From positions 1-54,090 of the forward strand of contig NZ_CAXQBR010000014.1 in assembly GCF_964222135.1 (NCBI RefSeq): DNA of 54,090 bases, read 5' to 3'. The notes under the pieces are model-generated. The model was not told where the DNA came from. It did no database searches and saw only the letters and a list, made by a program, of their open reading frames with translations. Made by a program: the position numbers and the translations under genes. Within the stretch, counting starts at the first letter, position 1; every line of letters begins with the position of its first letter. Origin of the DNA: Euzebya sp. Its GTDB lineage: Bacteria; Actinomycetota; Nitriliruptoria; Euzebyales; Euzebyaceae. Shown here piece after piece: positions 9,145 through 17,372 of the stretch.

Positions 9145-9909
9145 ATGTGGGACCCCACGAGCTACCTGCGCTTCACCGACCACCGCGAGCGGCCGTTCGC
9201 CGAGCTGCTCGCACGCGTGGGCGCCGTGTCGCCCCGCCGCGTGGTCGACCTGGGCTGCGGGCCGGGGACGCTGACCCCGCGCCTGGCCGAGCGCTGGCCG
9301 GACGCGGTGGTCGAGGCGATCGACTCGTCACCCGAGATGGTCGCCGCCGCGCGGGACCGCGGCGTCGACGCGCAGGTGGTCGACGTGGCGGACTGGCGAC
9401 CGTCGGCGGACGTCGACGTGGTCGTGAGCAACGCCGTCCTGCAGTGGGTCGACGGACACGACGAGCTGCTCCGCGGGTGGGTGGCGGCGCTGGGGGAGGG
9501 GGCGTGGCTCGCGGTCCAGGTGCCGAGCAACTTCCATCGCCCCTCCCACGCCCTGGTGCGGGAGCTCGCCGCGTCGTCGCGCTGGGCTGACGCGCTGGCC
9601 GGCGTGCGCCTGCGGGGGCCGGATGCGGTGCTCACCCCGGAGGGCTATGCCGACCTGCTGGCCGACGCCGGTGCACGCATCGTGGACGTGTGGCAGACCA
9701 CGTACGTCCAGCCGATGACCGGGGAGGACCCGGTGCTCGAGTGGATCAGCGGGACCGCCCTCCGCCCGATCCGGCAGGCGCTGGACGACGACGCCTGGGC
9801 GGCGTTCCGCGGCGAGCTGGCACCGCTGCTGCGCGACGCCTACCCCTCCCGGGGCGACGGGATCACCTGGTTCCCGTTCGACCGGACCTTCGCGGTCGCC
9901 AGGGTCTGA
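9145..9909 (+). CDS. tam: Trans-aconitate 2-methyltransferase-like enzyme
   Basis: A 254-aa class I SAM-dependent methyltransferase. The N-terminus MWDPTSYLRFTDHRERPFAE, motif I VDLGCGPGTLTPRL, the IDSSPEM acidic loop, SNAVLQW and the C-terminal GLRP region follow the E. coli Tam pattern along the whole length. Tam methylates trans-aconitate formed spontaneously from cis-aconitate, relieving inhibition of the citric-acid cycle. A GGGAGG ribosome-binding site precedes the ATG at 9145. Substrate identity is inferred from full-length resemblance; a related methyl acceptor is possible. Confidence 0.82.
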   Translation: MWDPTSYLRFTDHRERPFAELLARVGAVSPRRVVDLGCGPGTLTPRLAERWPDAVVEAIDSSPEMVAAARDRGVDAQVVDVADWRPSADVDVVVSNAVLQWVDGHDELLRGWVAALGEGAWLAVQVPSNFHRPSHALVRELAASSRWADALAGVRLRGPDAVLTPEGYADLLADAGARIVDVWQTTYVQPMTGEDPVLEWISGTALRPIRQALDDDAWAAFRGELAPLLRDAYPSRGDGITWFPFDRTFAVARV

Positions 9910-9918
9910 TCGGTCTGA

Positions 9919-11325
9919 TCAGGGCGCCCACAGCAGCGTGTCGGGGTGGAACTGGCTCCACGCGAACCAGAACGCCTGGTGGCTGGCGATCGGCTCCCCG
10001 TCGAGGGTCGCGGTCAGCCCGCCGGCGTCCGGGAGGAGGTGGACGCCGGCGAGGCTGACCTCCTCTCCGGCGTCGAGGGCTGCGAGCGCCTCGTCGGCGG
10101 GGAAGGCCACGGGGGTGCCGTCGGCGAGGATGACCCCGAGGACCTGGTCGTGGACGCCGAGCCGGTCGTCGCGGTCGCCGATCGGGAAGATCGGTCCGTC
10201 GTCGTCACGGCCGCCCAGCGGGTCGAGGTCGTAGGACCGGCCGATCCCGCCGTCCTCGGCCACGATCGTGGTGTCGGGATGGGCGTCGCGCCACTCCGCC
10301 CAGGTGGTGGTCACGACGGTCGCCTGCTCGAGCTGGGTGCCGGCGTCGTGCAGCGGGCCGCTGACCGCGCGGCCGGTGAAGGTGTCGAACACCGACTGCG
10401 TCGTCAGGTCGTACATCACCTTGTTGGAGCGGTGCAGCAGGCCGGAGGTCCGCATCACGATCTCACCGGTCCCGCCGCCGTCGGCGTCGGTGAAGAACAC
10501 CTGCGCCGCCCCGCAGAGGGTGCAGTAGGGCATCGCGACCCGCCGCCCGCCGATGGTCGCGTTGACCATCTCGTGGACCTCCATGATGTTGCGGGGGAAC
10601 GCGACGACCTCGTCGCCGATCTGGACCCCGAAGACGATCGCGTCGTCCGGGTACCAGTCGCCCTCGGAGGCCGGGGTCAGCGCCGGGTCGTCGAGGGCGG
10701 GGATGCACCCGTTCGGGCACGGGCCGGTCGCGCCGGCCGGGCGGTCGTCGATCCGCACCCCTCCCCAGGAGACCAGTCGCCAGTCGATGTCCGCGTCGGC
10801 GTCCTCGAAGAAGGGCGCCCAGCCGGGTTCGATGAAGCGGTAGATCGCGGCCTTGGTGTCGACGTAGCCGTCGAAGGCCGGCAGGTCCCACGCGATCAGG
10901 TGGTCGGTGAGGGGACCCCAGCTGAAGTCGTCCATCGCGCGCAGGTCGAGCCCGCTCAGCTCGTCTGCGGCGTCCGTCGCCGCGTCGTAGATCTCGACGT
11001 CGAAGGCGATCCGCAGCCAGTCGCTGAGCACCCACAGCACCCGCGGGTCACCGGTGTCGCCCAGGGCCCGGATGGCCGCCGGTTCGGGGTTACCGACCGA
11101 GGCGATCGAGCGGGCGACGGCCAGCGCGACCTCCTCGTCGAGGGGGCCGGTTGGGATGTCGGCCGGGGGAGGGGCGAACGTGACCGCGGCCTCGGTCGGG
11201 TCGTCGTCCGGGCCGGCGGTGGCGTCGGCGGAGGCGGTGTCGGTCGGGGAGACGGGGGAGGGGGAGCAGGCCGCCACGACCACGGCGAGCAGGGCGAGCA
11301 GGACCGCGGTCGACGCAGGGGGCAT
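9919..11325 (-). CDS. DUF3179-domain lipoprotein
   Basis: A 468-aa exported lipoprotein. The N-terminus has a hydrophobic helix followed by VVAAC (Cys near residue 20), a lipobox-like site for Lgt and LspA. An acidic, Thr-rich linker follows. The rest matches the DUF3179 pattern: IVFGVQIGDEVVAFP, then MPYCTLCGAAQVF with a CxxC pair, LLHRSNKVMYDLTTQSVFD and a C-terminal HQAFWFAW motif. The family is widespread in actinobacteria and archaea but has no established function. It converges on tam with a nine-nt gap. The ATG at 11325 gives a clean signal peptide; longer in-frame starts lack one. Confidence 0.85.
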   Translation of the reverse strand: MPPASTAVLLALLAVVVAACSPSPVSPTDTASADATAGPDDDPTEAAVTFAPPPADIPTGPLDEEVALAVARSIASVGNPEPAAIRALGDTGDPRVLWVLSDWLRIAFDVEIYDAATDAADELSGLDLRAMDDFSWGPLTDHLIAWDLPAFDGYVDTKAAIYRFIEPGWAPFFEDADADIDWRLVSWGGVRIDDRPAGATGPCPNGCIPALDDPALTPASEGDWYPDDAIVFGVQIGDEVVAFPRNIMEVHEMVNATIGGRRVAMPYCTLCGAAQVFFTDADGGGTGEIVMRTSGLLHRSNKVMYDLTTQSVFDTFTGRAVSGPLHDAGTQLEQATVVTTTWAEWRDAHPDTTIVAEDGGIGRSYDLDPLGGRDDDGPIFPIGDRDDRLGVHDQVLGVILADGTPVAFPADEALAALDAGEEVSLAGVHLLPDAGGLTATLDGEPIASHQAFWFAWSQFHPDTLLWAP

Positions 11326-11759
11326 GGGTGCCACAGTCGCCTGGTGGGGGCGGGGGAGTGGTGAACAGAGTCGTACGGGGTCCTGCCGGGGTGATCGGAG
11401 CTCCTGCGGGTCGCGCGGTTCGCCCGTGGGCGCATGACGGGGCCGGTGCGGGGGGTGGCGGACGTGTGTCATCGACCCGTGGTGCGATGGCGGGAGGGGT
11501 GCGGGGGTGTGGCGGTCGTGTCATCGACCCGTGGTGCGATGGCGGGAGGGGTGCGGGGGTGTGGCGGACGCGTCATCGACCCATGGGCGCATGGCGGGAG
11601 GGATGCGGTCCCGTACACGGGTGCTCGGCTTCCCGGAGTCGTGAACAGATGCGAACGACGTCCGCCACGGCGTCCGTGAAGGTGGGCCTTGTGCTCATCG
11701 TGTGTCGAGAGCACGATCCGCCGGCCTCACCGCCCCGTCGCACCCCGCTCGGACTCGTC
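11326..11759. other. Non-coding gap between two divergent surface-protein genes
   Basis: This 434-nt divergent region contains the 52-bp tandem repeat described separately. It also has two direct copies of GTGAACAGA, near 11360 and 11641, about 280 nt apart and flanking the repeat. Open frames through it are repeat-driven and lack starts or ribosome-binding sites, so I treat it as regulatory or structural DNA. Confidence 0.6.
11418..11608. repeat. 52-bp tandem repeat, three good copies plus one degenerate
   Basis: Units beginning TCATCGACCC start at 11469, 11521 and 11573, an exact 52-bp period. Copies 1 and 2 are almost identical. Copy 3 changes CGTGGTGCG to CATGGGCGC and diverges after GGGATGCGG. 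A degenerate upstream copy begins near 11418 and shares CCCGTGGGCGCATG with copy 3. The unit is GC-rich and G-skewed on the plus strand. The repeat could change copy number by slippage and alter spacing between the two divergent genes; it encodes nothing convincing. Confidence 0.85.
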
Positions 11760-14609
11760 ATGTCGATCGCACGCCCCGCCACGGCCGCTTGGGCCGCCCT
11801 GATCCTCGCCGCCGCGCTGGTCGCGGCAGTCCTGCCGTCACTGCCCGCGGGCGCGCAGACGGTGAGCTACAGCCTGGAATTGGTCAGCCTGGACGATGGT
11901 GACGAGCAGTTCACCGATGGTGCGTACGAACCGGCGGTGTCTGCAGACGGGAACGAGGTCGCCTTCGTGGTGGACGGCGCGCCAGGTGCCATTTACCTCC
12001 GCACCCGGACGGGGGGAACGGAGTTGGCCAGTCCAGAGTTGGAGGCCGGTGAATCCGCGACCACCCCTCGCATCAGCAACGACGGGCTTCGAGTCGTGTT
12101 CCGGACGACGAACTCGGGTTCGACGGGCCTCAAGTTCTTCAGCGCTGGGGCCGCCGACACGACCGACATCGATGGGTCCGAAGGGGGCGGCGCGTTCCCC
12201 GCTGGACCGGACATCAGCGGCGATGGCCGGTGGGCTGTGTTCTTGGATGACACCGACCCGACGATGACCCTCCAGCGCACCGATCTGGACGTGAACGAAC
12301 TGGACGTCTCGATCCAGACGGAGATCGACGATTGCGGAGTCTCCTGTCACGTTGCAGTCGATCGGACCGGACGCTTCATCGCCGTCACGGGCATCCGCAC
12401 GTCGGTGGACGACCCGCAGCCTGGGGTCTGGGTCTACGACGCAACGGATCCGATGTCGCCTGTCTCGCACCAGCCTCCCGGAGCGCAGCGGGTCGAGGCA
12501 GTGTCGATGTCGGACAACGCGCAGCACGTGGCCTACTTGGTCCATGGCGGAGGGACCTCGACCCTCTATCGGATGTCGGTCGCCGACGGCACCCCCGAAC
12601 CGGTGCCGTTGCCCACCGGGTACGTGCCCCAAGGCCCCACGTCCTTGTCGGCCGATGGGCGGTTCCTGAGCTTCGTGATGTCCTGCGGCAGCTGTGGCGA
12701 GGGCTCGAACGTCTGGGTACACGACTGGTCAGCGGGGTCCGGGACCGCGCTCACCCTCGCCAGCCGCACGACGGACGGACAGCCCTCCGAGCCCGACGAC
12801 TTCGCGCCGAGCTCCGCCATCAGCGACGACGGCCGCGTGGTCGTGTTCGACTCGAACGCACCGGGCTTGACGATCGACGACGGCAACGACGCCTTCGACG
12901 CCGATGTCTTCGCCGCCACCCGCTCGGTGAGCCAGCCGCCGACCCAGCCCCTCACCGTCAGCCTCGAGGACGTCGAGGTCGACGAGCAGGACGACGGGGA
13001 GACCGAGGTGCTGGTGACCGCGCGGTTGAACCGGCCCGCCGGGTTCGACGTGGACATCGACGTGGAGATCACCGACGGGTCGACCAGCCAGGGCGACGAC
13101 TACACCAACCCGCCGGCCTTCGCCCAGGTGGGGAGCGGGACGATCAAGGTCCCTGCCGGCCAGACCACCGCGGACCTCGCGATCACGGTCCTCGGCGACG
13201 AGATCCCCGAGCCGGACGAGACGATGTTCGTGCAGATCACGTCCGTCGACCCCGCGACCGTCCAGATCGACCAGGACACCGCCACGGTCACGATCACCGA
13301 TGACGACACCCCGACCCCTCCCACCCAGGTGCCCGGCACGACCTACGGCGACACCTGCGTCGTCGACCCGCGCGGACCCGGTCTGGTGAAGGACGTCGAC
13401 GGCCTGTCCACCGCCGACCTCGCCCTCGGGATGTTCGAGTGCGTGGAGCCCGACGACGTCGACACCGTCCTGCTCGGCCGGGACGACGACTTCGCCGACT
13501 CGATGGCCTCCGGCTTCCTGCAGGGCGAGGCGCCGATGCTCCTCGTACCCAGCTCCGGCCCCCTCCCCGCCGACGTCCGGCAGCGCCTGATCGACCTCGC
13601 CCCCTCACAGGTCATCATCGTCGGCGGTACGGAGGCGATCGGCCAGGACGTGGAGGACGAGATCCGCGCCCTCGGCATCGATGTGGTCCGCCGCTCGGGC
13701 CCGACCCGGCTCGAGACCGCCGTCGACATCGCGGCCACCGACGCCACCGGCGCGACCACGGCGATCATCGCCCGCGCCTTCCCCGGCGCGGACGGTCTGG
13801 ACCCGACCACGGCGTTCGCCGACTCGATCGCCGCCGGCGGCATGGCCGCGGAGCTCGGCTACCCGGTCCTGCTGACCGAGTCCGACCACCTCTCCACCCC
13901 CACCGCGAGCTTCCTGTCCACCTCCACGATCACCGACGTGCTGGTCATGGGCGGCACCGCCGCGGTCAGCGACCAGGTCGTCACCGAGCTGCAGGCCATC
14001 GTCCCCGGCACCGTCGAGCGCGTCGCCGGCGACGACCGGTTCGGCACCGCCGTCGAGGTGGCGGAGAAGCTCGGCGCGACCTCGGCCGCCGACGTCGCCA
14101 ACCTCATCATGGTGGAGGGCCAGGACGAGAACGCCTGGGCGGCCGGGTTCACGGCCGCCTACGCCTCGGCGCAGCAGGACGCCCCCATCGTGCTGCTCAA
14201 CGGCGACGACGTGCCCCCCGCGACCGAGGCGTTCCTCAGCCCGAACGACCCGACCTTCGCCGTGGACACCAGCCCGACGGCGGGTGCGCAGCCGCTCACC
14301 TGCGCCGCCCAGGACGCCGCCTGCTTCACCGCCCGCGCCCTGCTCGGCCTGAGCGGGACGAGGGTGACGTTCGACCCCGCGCCCCTCAGCGACGTCGACG
14401 ATGGCGACGTGATCGGCATCGACGCCGACCCGGCACTGCCGCCCGACGCCGAGCTCACCGCCGCGGGGTCCTGCCTGAAGGACCCGGTGGCCGACCTCGA
14501 CGACATCGTGATCCGCGACGACGCCCCCCAGCCGTGCACGGTCACGCTGACGATCAGCTACCCCGACGGGGTCGTGCAGACCGCCTCGACCGTGTACGGC
14601 GACAGCTGA
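11760..14609 (+). CDS. Secreted PD40-like/Calx-beta protein with CWB2 repeats
   Basis: A 949-aa exported protein. A Sec signal peptide (1-34) ends in AGAQT. Residues about 55-390 contain repeated PD40/TolB-like blade motifs such as VSADGNEVAFV, ISNDGLRVVF, LSADGRFLSFV and ISDDGRVVVF, suggesting a beta-propeller. A Calx-beta module (about 400-515) ends in TVTITDDD. Three CWB2-type repeats follow (about 555-830), with a C-terminal extension of about 120 residues containing paired Cys. Codons in the propeller half are clearly less GC-rich in third positions than those in the Calx-beta/CWB2 half. This suggests domain replacement or different ancestry. The role is probably wall-anchored binding of an unknown ligand. 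Confidence 0.83.
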   Translation: MSIARPATAAWAALILAAALVAAVLPSLPAGAQTVSYSLELVSLDDGDEQFTDGAYEPAVSADGNEVAFVVDGAPGAIYLRTRTGGTELASPELEAGESATTPRISNDGLRVVFRTTNSGSTGLKFFSAGAADTTDIDGSEGGGAFPAGPDISGDGRWAVFLDDTDPTMTLQRTDLDVNELDVSIQTEIDDCGVSCHVAVDRTGRFIAVTGIRTSVDDPQPGVWVYDATDPMSPVSHQPPGAQRVEAVSMSDNAQHVAYLVHGGGTSTLYRMSVADGTPEPVPLPTGYVPQGPTSLSADGRFLSFVMSCGSCGEGSNVWVHDWSAGSGTALTLASRTTDGQPSEPDDFAPSSAISDDGRVVVFDSNAPGLTIDDGNDAFDADVFAATRSVSQPPTQPLTVSLEDVEVDEQDDGETEVLVTARLNRPAGFDVDIDVEITDGSTSQGDDYTNPPAFAQVGSGTIKVPAGQTTADLAITVLGDEIPEPDETMFVQITSVDPATVQIDQDTATVTITDDDTPTPPTQVPGTTYGDTCVVDPRGPGLVKDVDGLSTADLALGMFECVEPDDVDTVLLGRDDDFADSMASGFLQGEAPMLLVPSSGPLPADVRQRLIDLAPSQVIIVGGTEAIGQDVEDEIRALGIDVVRRSGPTRLETAVDIAATDATGATTAIIARAFPGADGLDPTTAFADSIAAGGMAAELGYPVLLTESDHLSTPTASFLSTSTITDVLVMGGTAAVSDQVVTELQAIVPGTVERVAGDDRFGTAVEVAEKLGATSAADVANLIMVEGQDENAWAAGFTAAYASAQQDAPIVLLNGDDVPPATEAFLSPNDPTFAVDTSPTAGAQPLTCAAQDAACFTARALLGLSGTRVTFDPAPLSDVDDGDVIGIDADPALPPDAELTAAGSCLKDPVADLDDIVIRDDAPQPCTVTLTISYPDGVVQTASTVYGDS

Positions 14610-14642
14610 CCCGGCCGGACCCGCCCCCGTCCGCGACCAGCC

Positions 14643-14846
14643 TCAGGGCCCGTCGACGGGCGGGGGTTGGCGCCACGCCGTGCGGCCGATGGCCAGCCCG
14701 AGGACGAAGACGACGAGGGCGGAGATCCGCAGCAGCCACGGGTCCCCGGCGAAGAACGACACGGTGACCGCGACCACGGCGAGCAGGCCGAGCGCGATCG
14801 CGGTCATCGACAGGAACCGGCGACGGTTGGGGGCGGGGGTGCTCAT
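14643..14846 (-). CDS. Small two-helix membrane protein
   Basis: A 67-aa protein with a basic N-terminus (PNRRRFL) and two hydrophobic helices (about 13-33 and 38-57), ending in a Pro-rich tail. Its ATG overlaps the MFS transporter stop by four bases (ATGA), so it is the third member of the coupled regulator-transporter operon. No family recognised. It could be a transporter accessory peptide, but nothing in the sequence proves that. Confidence 0.65.
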   Translation of the reverse strand: MSTPAPNRRRFLSMTAIALGLLAVVAVTVSFFAGDPWLLRISALVVFVLGLAIGRTAWRQPPPVDGP

Positions 14847-16153
14847 GTCCCGGTTGTTCCCGCTCCGGCCGCCGGCACACGTGCGCCCTCCGGCCCGGCC
14901 CCCGCGTCGCCCGAGGACCGCGCCGCCAGGTACAGCGGCCCGCCCGCCGCCAGCAACGCGGCGGCCGCGACGAACGTCCACGGCAGACCGGCCGACGTGG
15001 CCAGCGCGCCGAGCAGCGGGGCCGCCACCACGCCGCCGAGGCGGCCGGCGAGGGAGTTGACGCTGACCACCGTGGCGCGGTGCCTGGCCCCGAAGTTGCG
15101 GTGCACGAGCCCGTAGTGGGCGACGTTCGCAGCGCCGTGGACGACGTAGAAGCCGAGGTAGGCGATCAGCAGGCCGGTCATCCCCGCCACCACGCCGGCA
15201 GCGAGCACCGCGAGCCCCTGCGACACCCGCGTCACCACCGCCGCGGCGACCCACGAGCCGGTCCGCCGGGCGATCCACGGCGCCGCCGACGACCCGACCC
15301 CGGAGAGGCCCCACCCGACGGTGGCGGTGATCGCGAACACCAGCACGCCGCGGTCGGCGTCGCCGAGGAGCTCGACCACCCGCGGGCCGGCGAACACCTC
15401 CACGCCGACCATGCCCGCACCCCACACCAGCTCGGCGGCGGCCAGGCCGGCGAGCGCCGCGCTCGCCCGCAGCAGCGCGGTGGACTCGGCGACCACCGCC
15501 CAGGTCCCGCGCACGGTGGCGAGCACCGCACCGACCCGCCGCCGACCGGATCGGGGCACCAGCCGCACCTCGTCCAGGAGCACCGTGATCGCGATCCCGT
15601 CGACCACCCGCAGGGCCAGGGACACGAGGATGGGCACGGCGAGGACCGGCAGCCCGTCGGGCTGGGGGAGCAGGGCGATCCCGCCGCAGGCCAGCGCCCC
15701 GACGCCGATCGCCACGCTGAGCACCACGCCGCGCAGTGCCAGGCCCCGCTCGATGTCCGCATCGGGGTCGGCGGCCTGGGCGGCGTCGACGTACCAGGAG
15801 TCGAGCGGCCCTGACTCGAGCGCCCGGTAGATCCCCTCCACGGCCCACGCGGCCAGGTACAGCGGCACGGAGGTCGCCACGGCGATCGTGGCCGTCGACA
15901 CGAGGTTGCAGAGCGTCGCGACGAGCAGCACCGGCCGACGGCCGACCACGTCGGCGAGCCCGCCGGTGGGCAGCTCGAGGACGAACACCACGACCCCGCC
16001 GACCGCGGTGATCAGGCCGACCTCGGCGAGGGAGAGGCCGCGCTCCAGCGGTGCGATGGTGATCAACGGGATCAGCAGCCCTGTGGGCAGCCACCGCGTC
16101 GCCGTCAGCAGCAGGAAGCGCCGCCTGACCTGATCGGCATCCGCCGTGCTCAC
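14843..16153 (-). CDS. MFS-family transporter
   Basis: A 436-aa integral membrane protein with about twelve hydrophobic segments. The motif GGLADVVGRRPVLL (near residues 65-80) is the MFS loop 2-3 signature. The protein resembles drug-exporter-like MFS members, but the substrate is unknown. It starts at a GTG that overlaps the stop of the upstream ArsR-like regulator (GTGA), and its own stop overlaps the next small gene (ATGA). This tight coupling, with the regulator first, suggests ligand-induced efflux controlled by the operator upstream of the regulator. Confidence 0.9.
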   Translation of the reverse strand: MSTADADQVRRRFLLLTATRWLPTGLLIPLITIAPLERGLSLAEVGLITAVGGVVVFVLELPTGGLADVVGRRPVLLVATLCNLVSTATIAVATSVPLYLAAWAVEGIYRALESGPLDSWYVDAAQAADPDADIERGLALRGVVLSVAIGVGALACGGIALLPQPDGLPVLAVPILVSLALRVVDGIAITVLLDEVRLVPRSGRRRVGAVLATVRGTWAVVAESTALLRASAALAGLAAAELVWGAGMVGVEVFAGPRVVELLGDADRGVLVFAITATVGWGLSGVGSSAAPWIARRTGSWVAAAVVTRVSQGLAVLAAGVVAGMTGLLIAYLGFYVVHGAANVAHYGLVHRNFGARHRATVVSVNSLAGRLGGVVAAPLLGALATSAGLPWTFVAAAALLAAGGPLYLAARSSGDAGAGPEGARVPAAGAGTTGT

Positions 16154-16761
16154 GACGGTCCGCCCCGGGTCGGGAACGCGTGCAGCTGGAGGATCACCTG
16201 CTCGGTTCCCGGCCGGCCCGGGTCGGCGTGGTCGCGGCGCCAGCGGAGGACGACGTCGTGCAGCTCGGCGACCAGCGCCTCGAGCTCCTCGGCGCTCAGG
16301 TGGAGCTTCGCGTCGGACAGGTTGGACGCGGCCTGCCACGCGGCGGGCCACTCGTGGCGCTGCTCGAGCCAGTCCTCGCCCAGCCGGGCGTACCCGCGGA
16401 GGTAGTGCGCGTACAGCCAGTCTGCGGCCGCCGCCGCGTCGGGGTCGTCCGCGAAGCGCTGGACGCGGTAGGAGTGGGAGTCCTGCGCCGCCCGCCACCA
16501 CCGGTCGCGGCCGTCCCCGTGCTCGAGGGCATCGGCGACGAGGCCGACGTCTGCGAGCTTGCGCAGGTGGTAGCTGGTCGTCCCGGTGTTCGACCCCAGC
16601 CGCTGGGCCAGCGCCGTCGCCGTGGCCGGGCCGTGCCGGCGGAGGGCGGTCAGCAGTCGCGACCGGATCGGGTGGGCCAGGACCTTGACCTGGACGGCGT
16701 CGAGGTCGACGTGGCTGAACCCGCCGTCGCGGGGTGGGGAGGGGACCTCCGGTTCGTGCAT
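16150..16761 (-). CDS. ArsR-type winged-helix transcriptional regulator
   Basis: A 203-aa regulator. Residues about 18-85 form a winged helix: QVKVLAHPIRSRLLTALRRH, then TATALAQRLGSNTGTTSYHL as the helix-turn-helix, then a wing. The C-terminal half is a helical effector or dimerisation region with many Trp and Tyr residues, compatible with an aromatic ligand. No metal-binding CxC motif is present, so it is not a classical metal sensor. The ATG at 16761 lies five bases from a two-fold symmetric operator, implying autoregulation. It heads the MFS operon. Confidence 0.88.
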   Translation of the reverse strand: MHEPEVPSPPRDGGFSHVDLDAVQVKVLAHPIRSRLLTALRRHGPATATALAQRLGSNTGTTSYHLRKLADVGLVADALEHGDGRDRWWRAAQDSHSYRVQRFADDPDAAAAADWLYAHYLRGYARLGEDWLEQRHEWPAAWQAASNLSDAKLHLSAEELEALVAELHDVVLRWRRDHADPGRPGTEQVILQLHAFPTRGGPS

Positions 16762-16765
16762 GATC

Positions 16766-16806
16766 GCAGAATACTTCGGCAGAAAGGTTCTGCACAGTTG
16801 TTCTGC
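16766..16806. promoter_or_regulatory. Nested two-fold symmetric operator (GCAGAA/TTCTGC)
   Basis: Four hexamers lie in exact mirror symmetry: GCAGAA at 16766-16771 and 16779-16784, and TTCTGC at 16788-16793 and 16801-16806. The inner pair is a perfect inverted repeat with a three-base spacer. The outer pair is set off by seven bases on each side. It sits just upstream of the ArsR-like gene and also precedes the plus-strand gene at 16928. It probably binds the regulator as two dimers or a tetramer. Confidence 0.75.
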
Positions 16807-16927
16807 GGTCCTGATCGCCGACGGTGTGTTGCGACATCGTGGTCCCGGTTCCACGGTTCGCGGCCGCAGAGGCGGCAGCATCGGGACCGACGCCCTGACC
16901 GCGTGCCCCGACCCGGACGACGCCGCC

Positions 16928-17368
16928 ATGACCCCCCCATCCCCGCCACCAGACGACGAGGCCGACGGCCTGCCGCTGCCCGTCCGGATCTACCGCGACG
17001 TCCTGAAGGCCGCCGTCCGGCTGCTCGCCAACCTGCCGGTGTCGCTGCGGGGCGACGCGCAGGACGATCTCGTCACCGTGGCCACGGCCGGGCTCGACTG
17101 GATGGGCCAGCTCGATCGGGTCCGCCTGGCCCGGACCGCCGTGGCCGACGCCGCGGACGTGCTGGCGTCGATCCCTCCCCCTCCACCAGATCCTCGCGCC
17201 GACCTGCCGCCCGGCGCCTACCACCACCCCGACTACCGCTCGATGCCGATCGACCGGCCCCCGCCATGGGTCGCGCCGAGCGCGCAGACCCCGCCCCCGC
17301 CGCCGCCGGGCAGCTGGTCACCTCCGGTGGTGGCCGCCCCACCGGGGAGCGGCCACCGCACCTGGTAG
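16928..17368 (+). CDS. Proline-rich hypothetical protein
   Basis: A 146-aa protein with an amphipathic helical core (about residues 17-80, PVRIYRDVLKAAVRLLANLP) flanked by a Pro-rich start and a C-terminal half dominated by Pro runs. There is no signal peptide or membrane segment. Third codon positions are strongly GC-biased in this frame, so it is likely real despite low complexity. It is divergent from the ArsR-MFS operon and may share its operator. No family recognised. Confidence 0.55.
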   Translation: MTPPSPPPDDEADGLPLPVRIYRDVLKAAVRLLANLPVSLRGDAQDDLVTVATAGLDWMGQLDRVRLARTAVADAADVLASIPPPPPDPRADLPPGAYHHPDYRSMPIDRPPPWVAPSAQTPPPPPPGSWSPPVVAAPPGSGHRTW

Positions 17369-17372
17369 GCGA

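Noticed and set aside
11434-11700. Repeated peptide frames across the 52-bp tandem repeat
   Set aside because: 52 is not a multiple of three, so frames shift each copy; no ribosome-binding site. Treated as non-coding repeat, and not as CRISPR because there are no distinct spacers.
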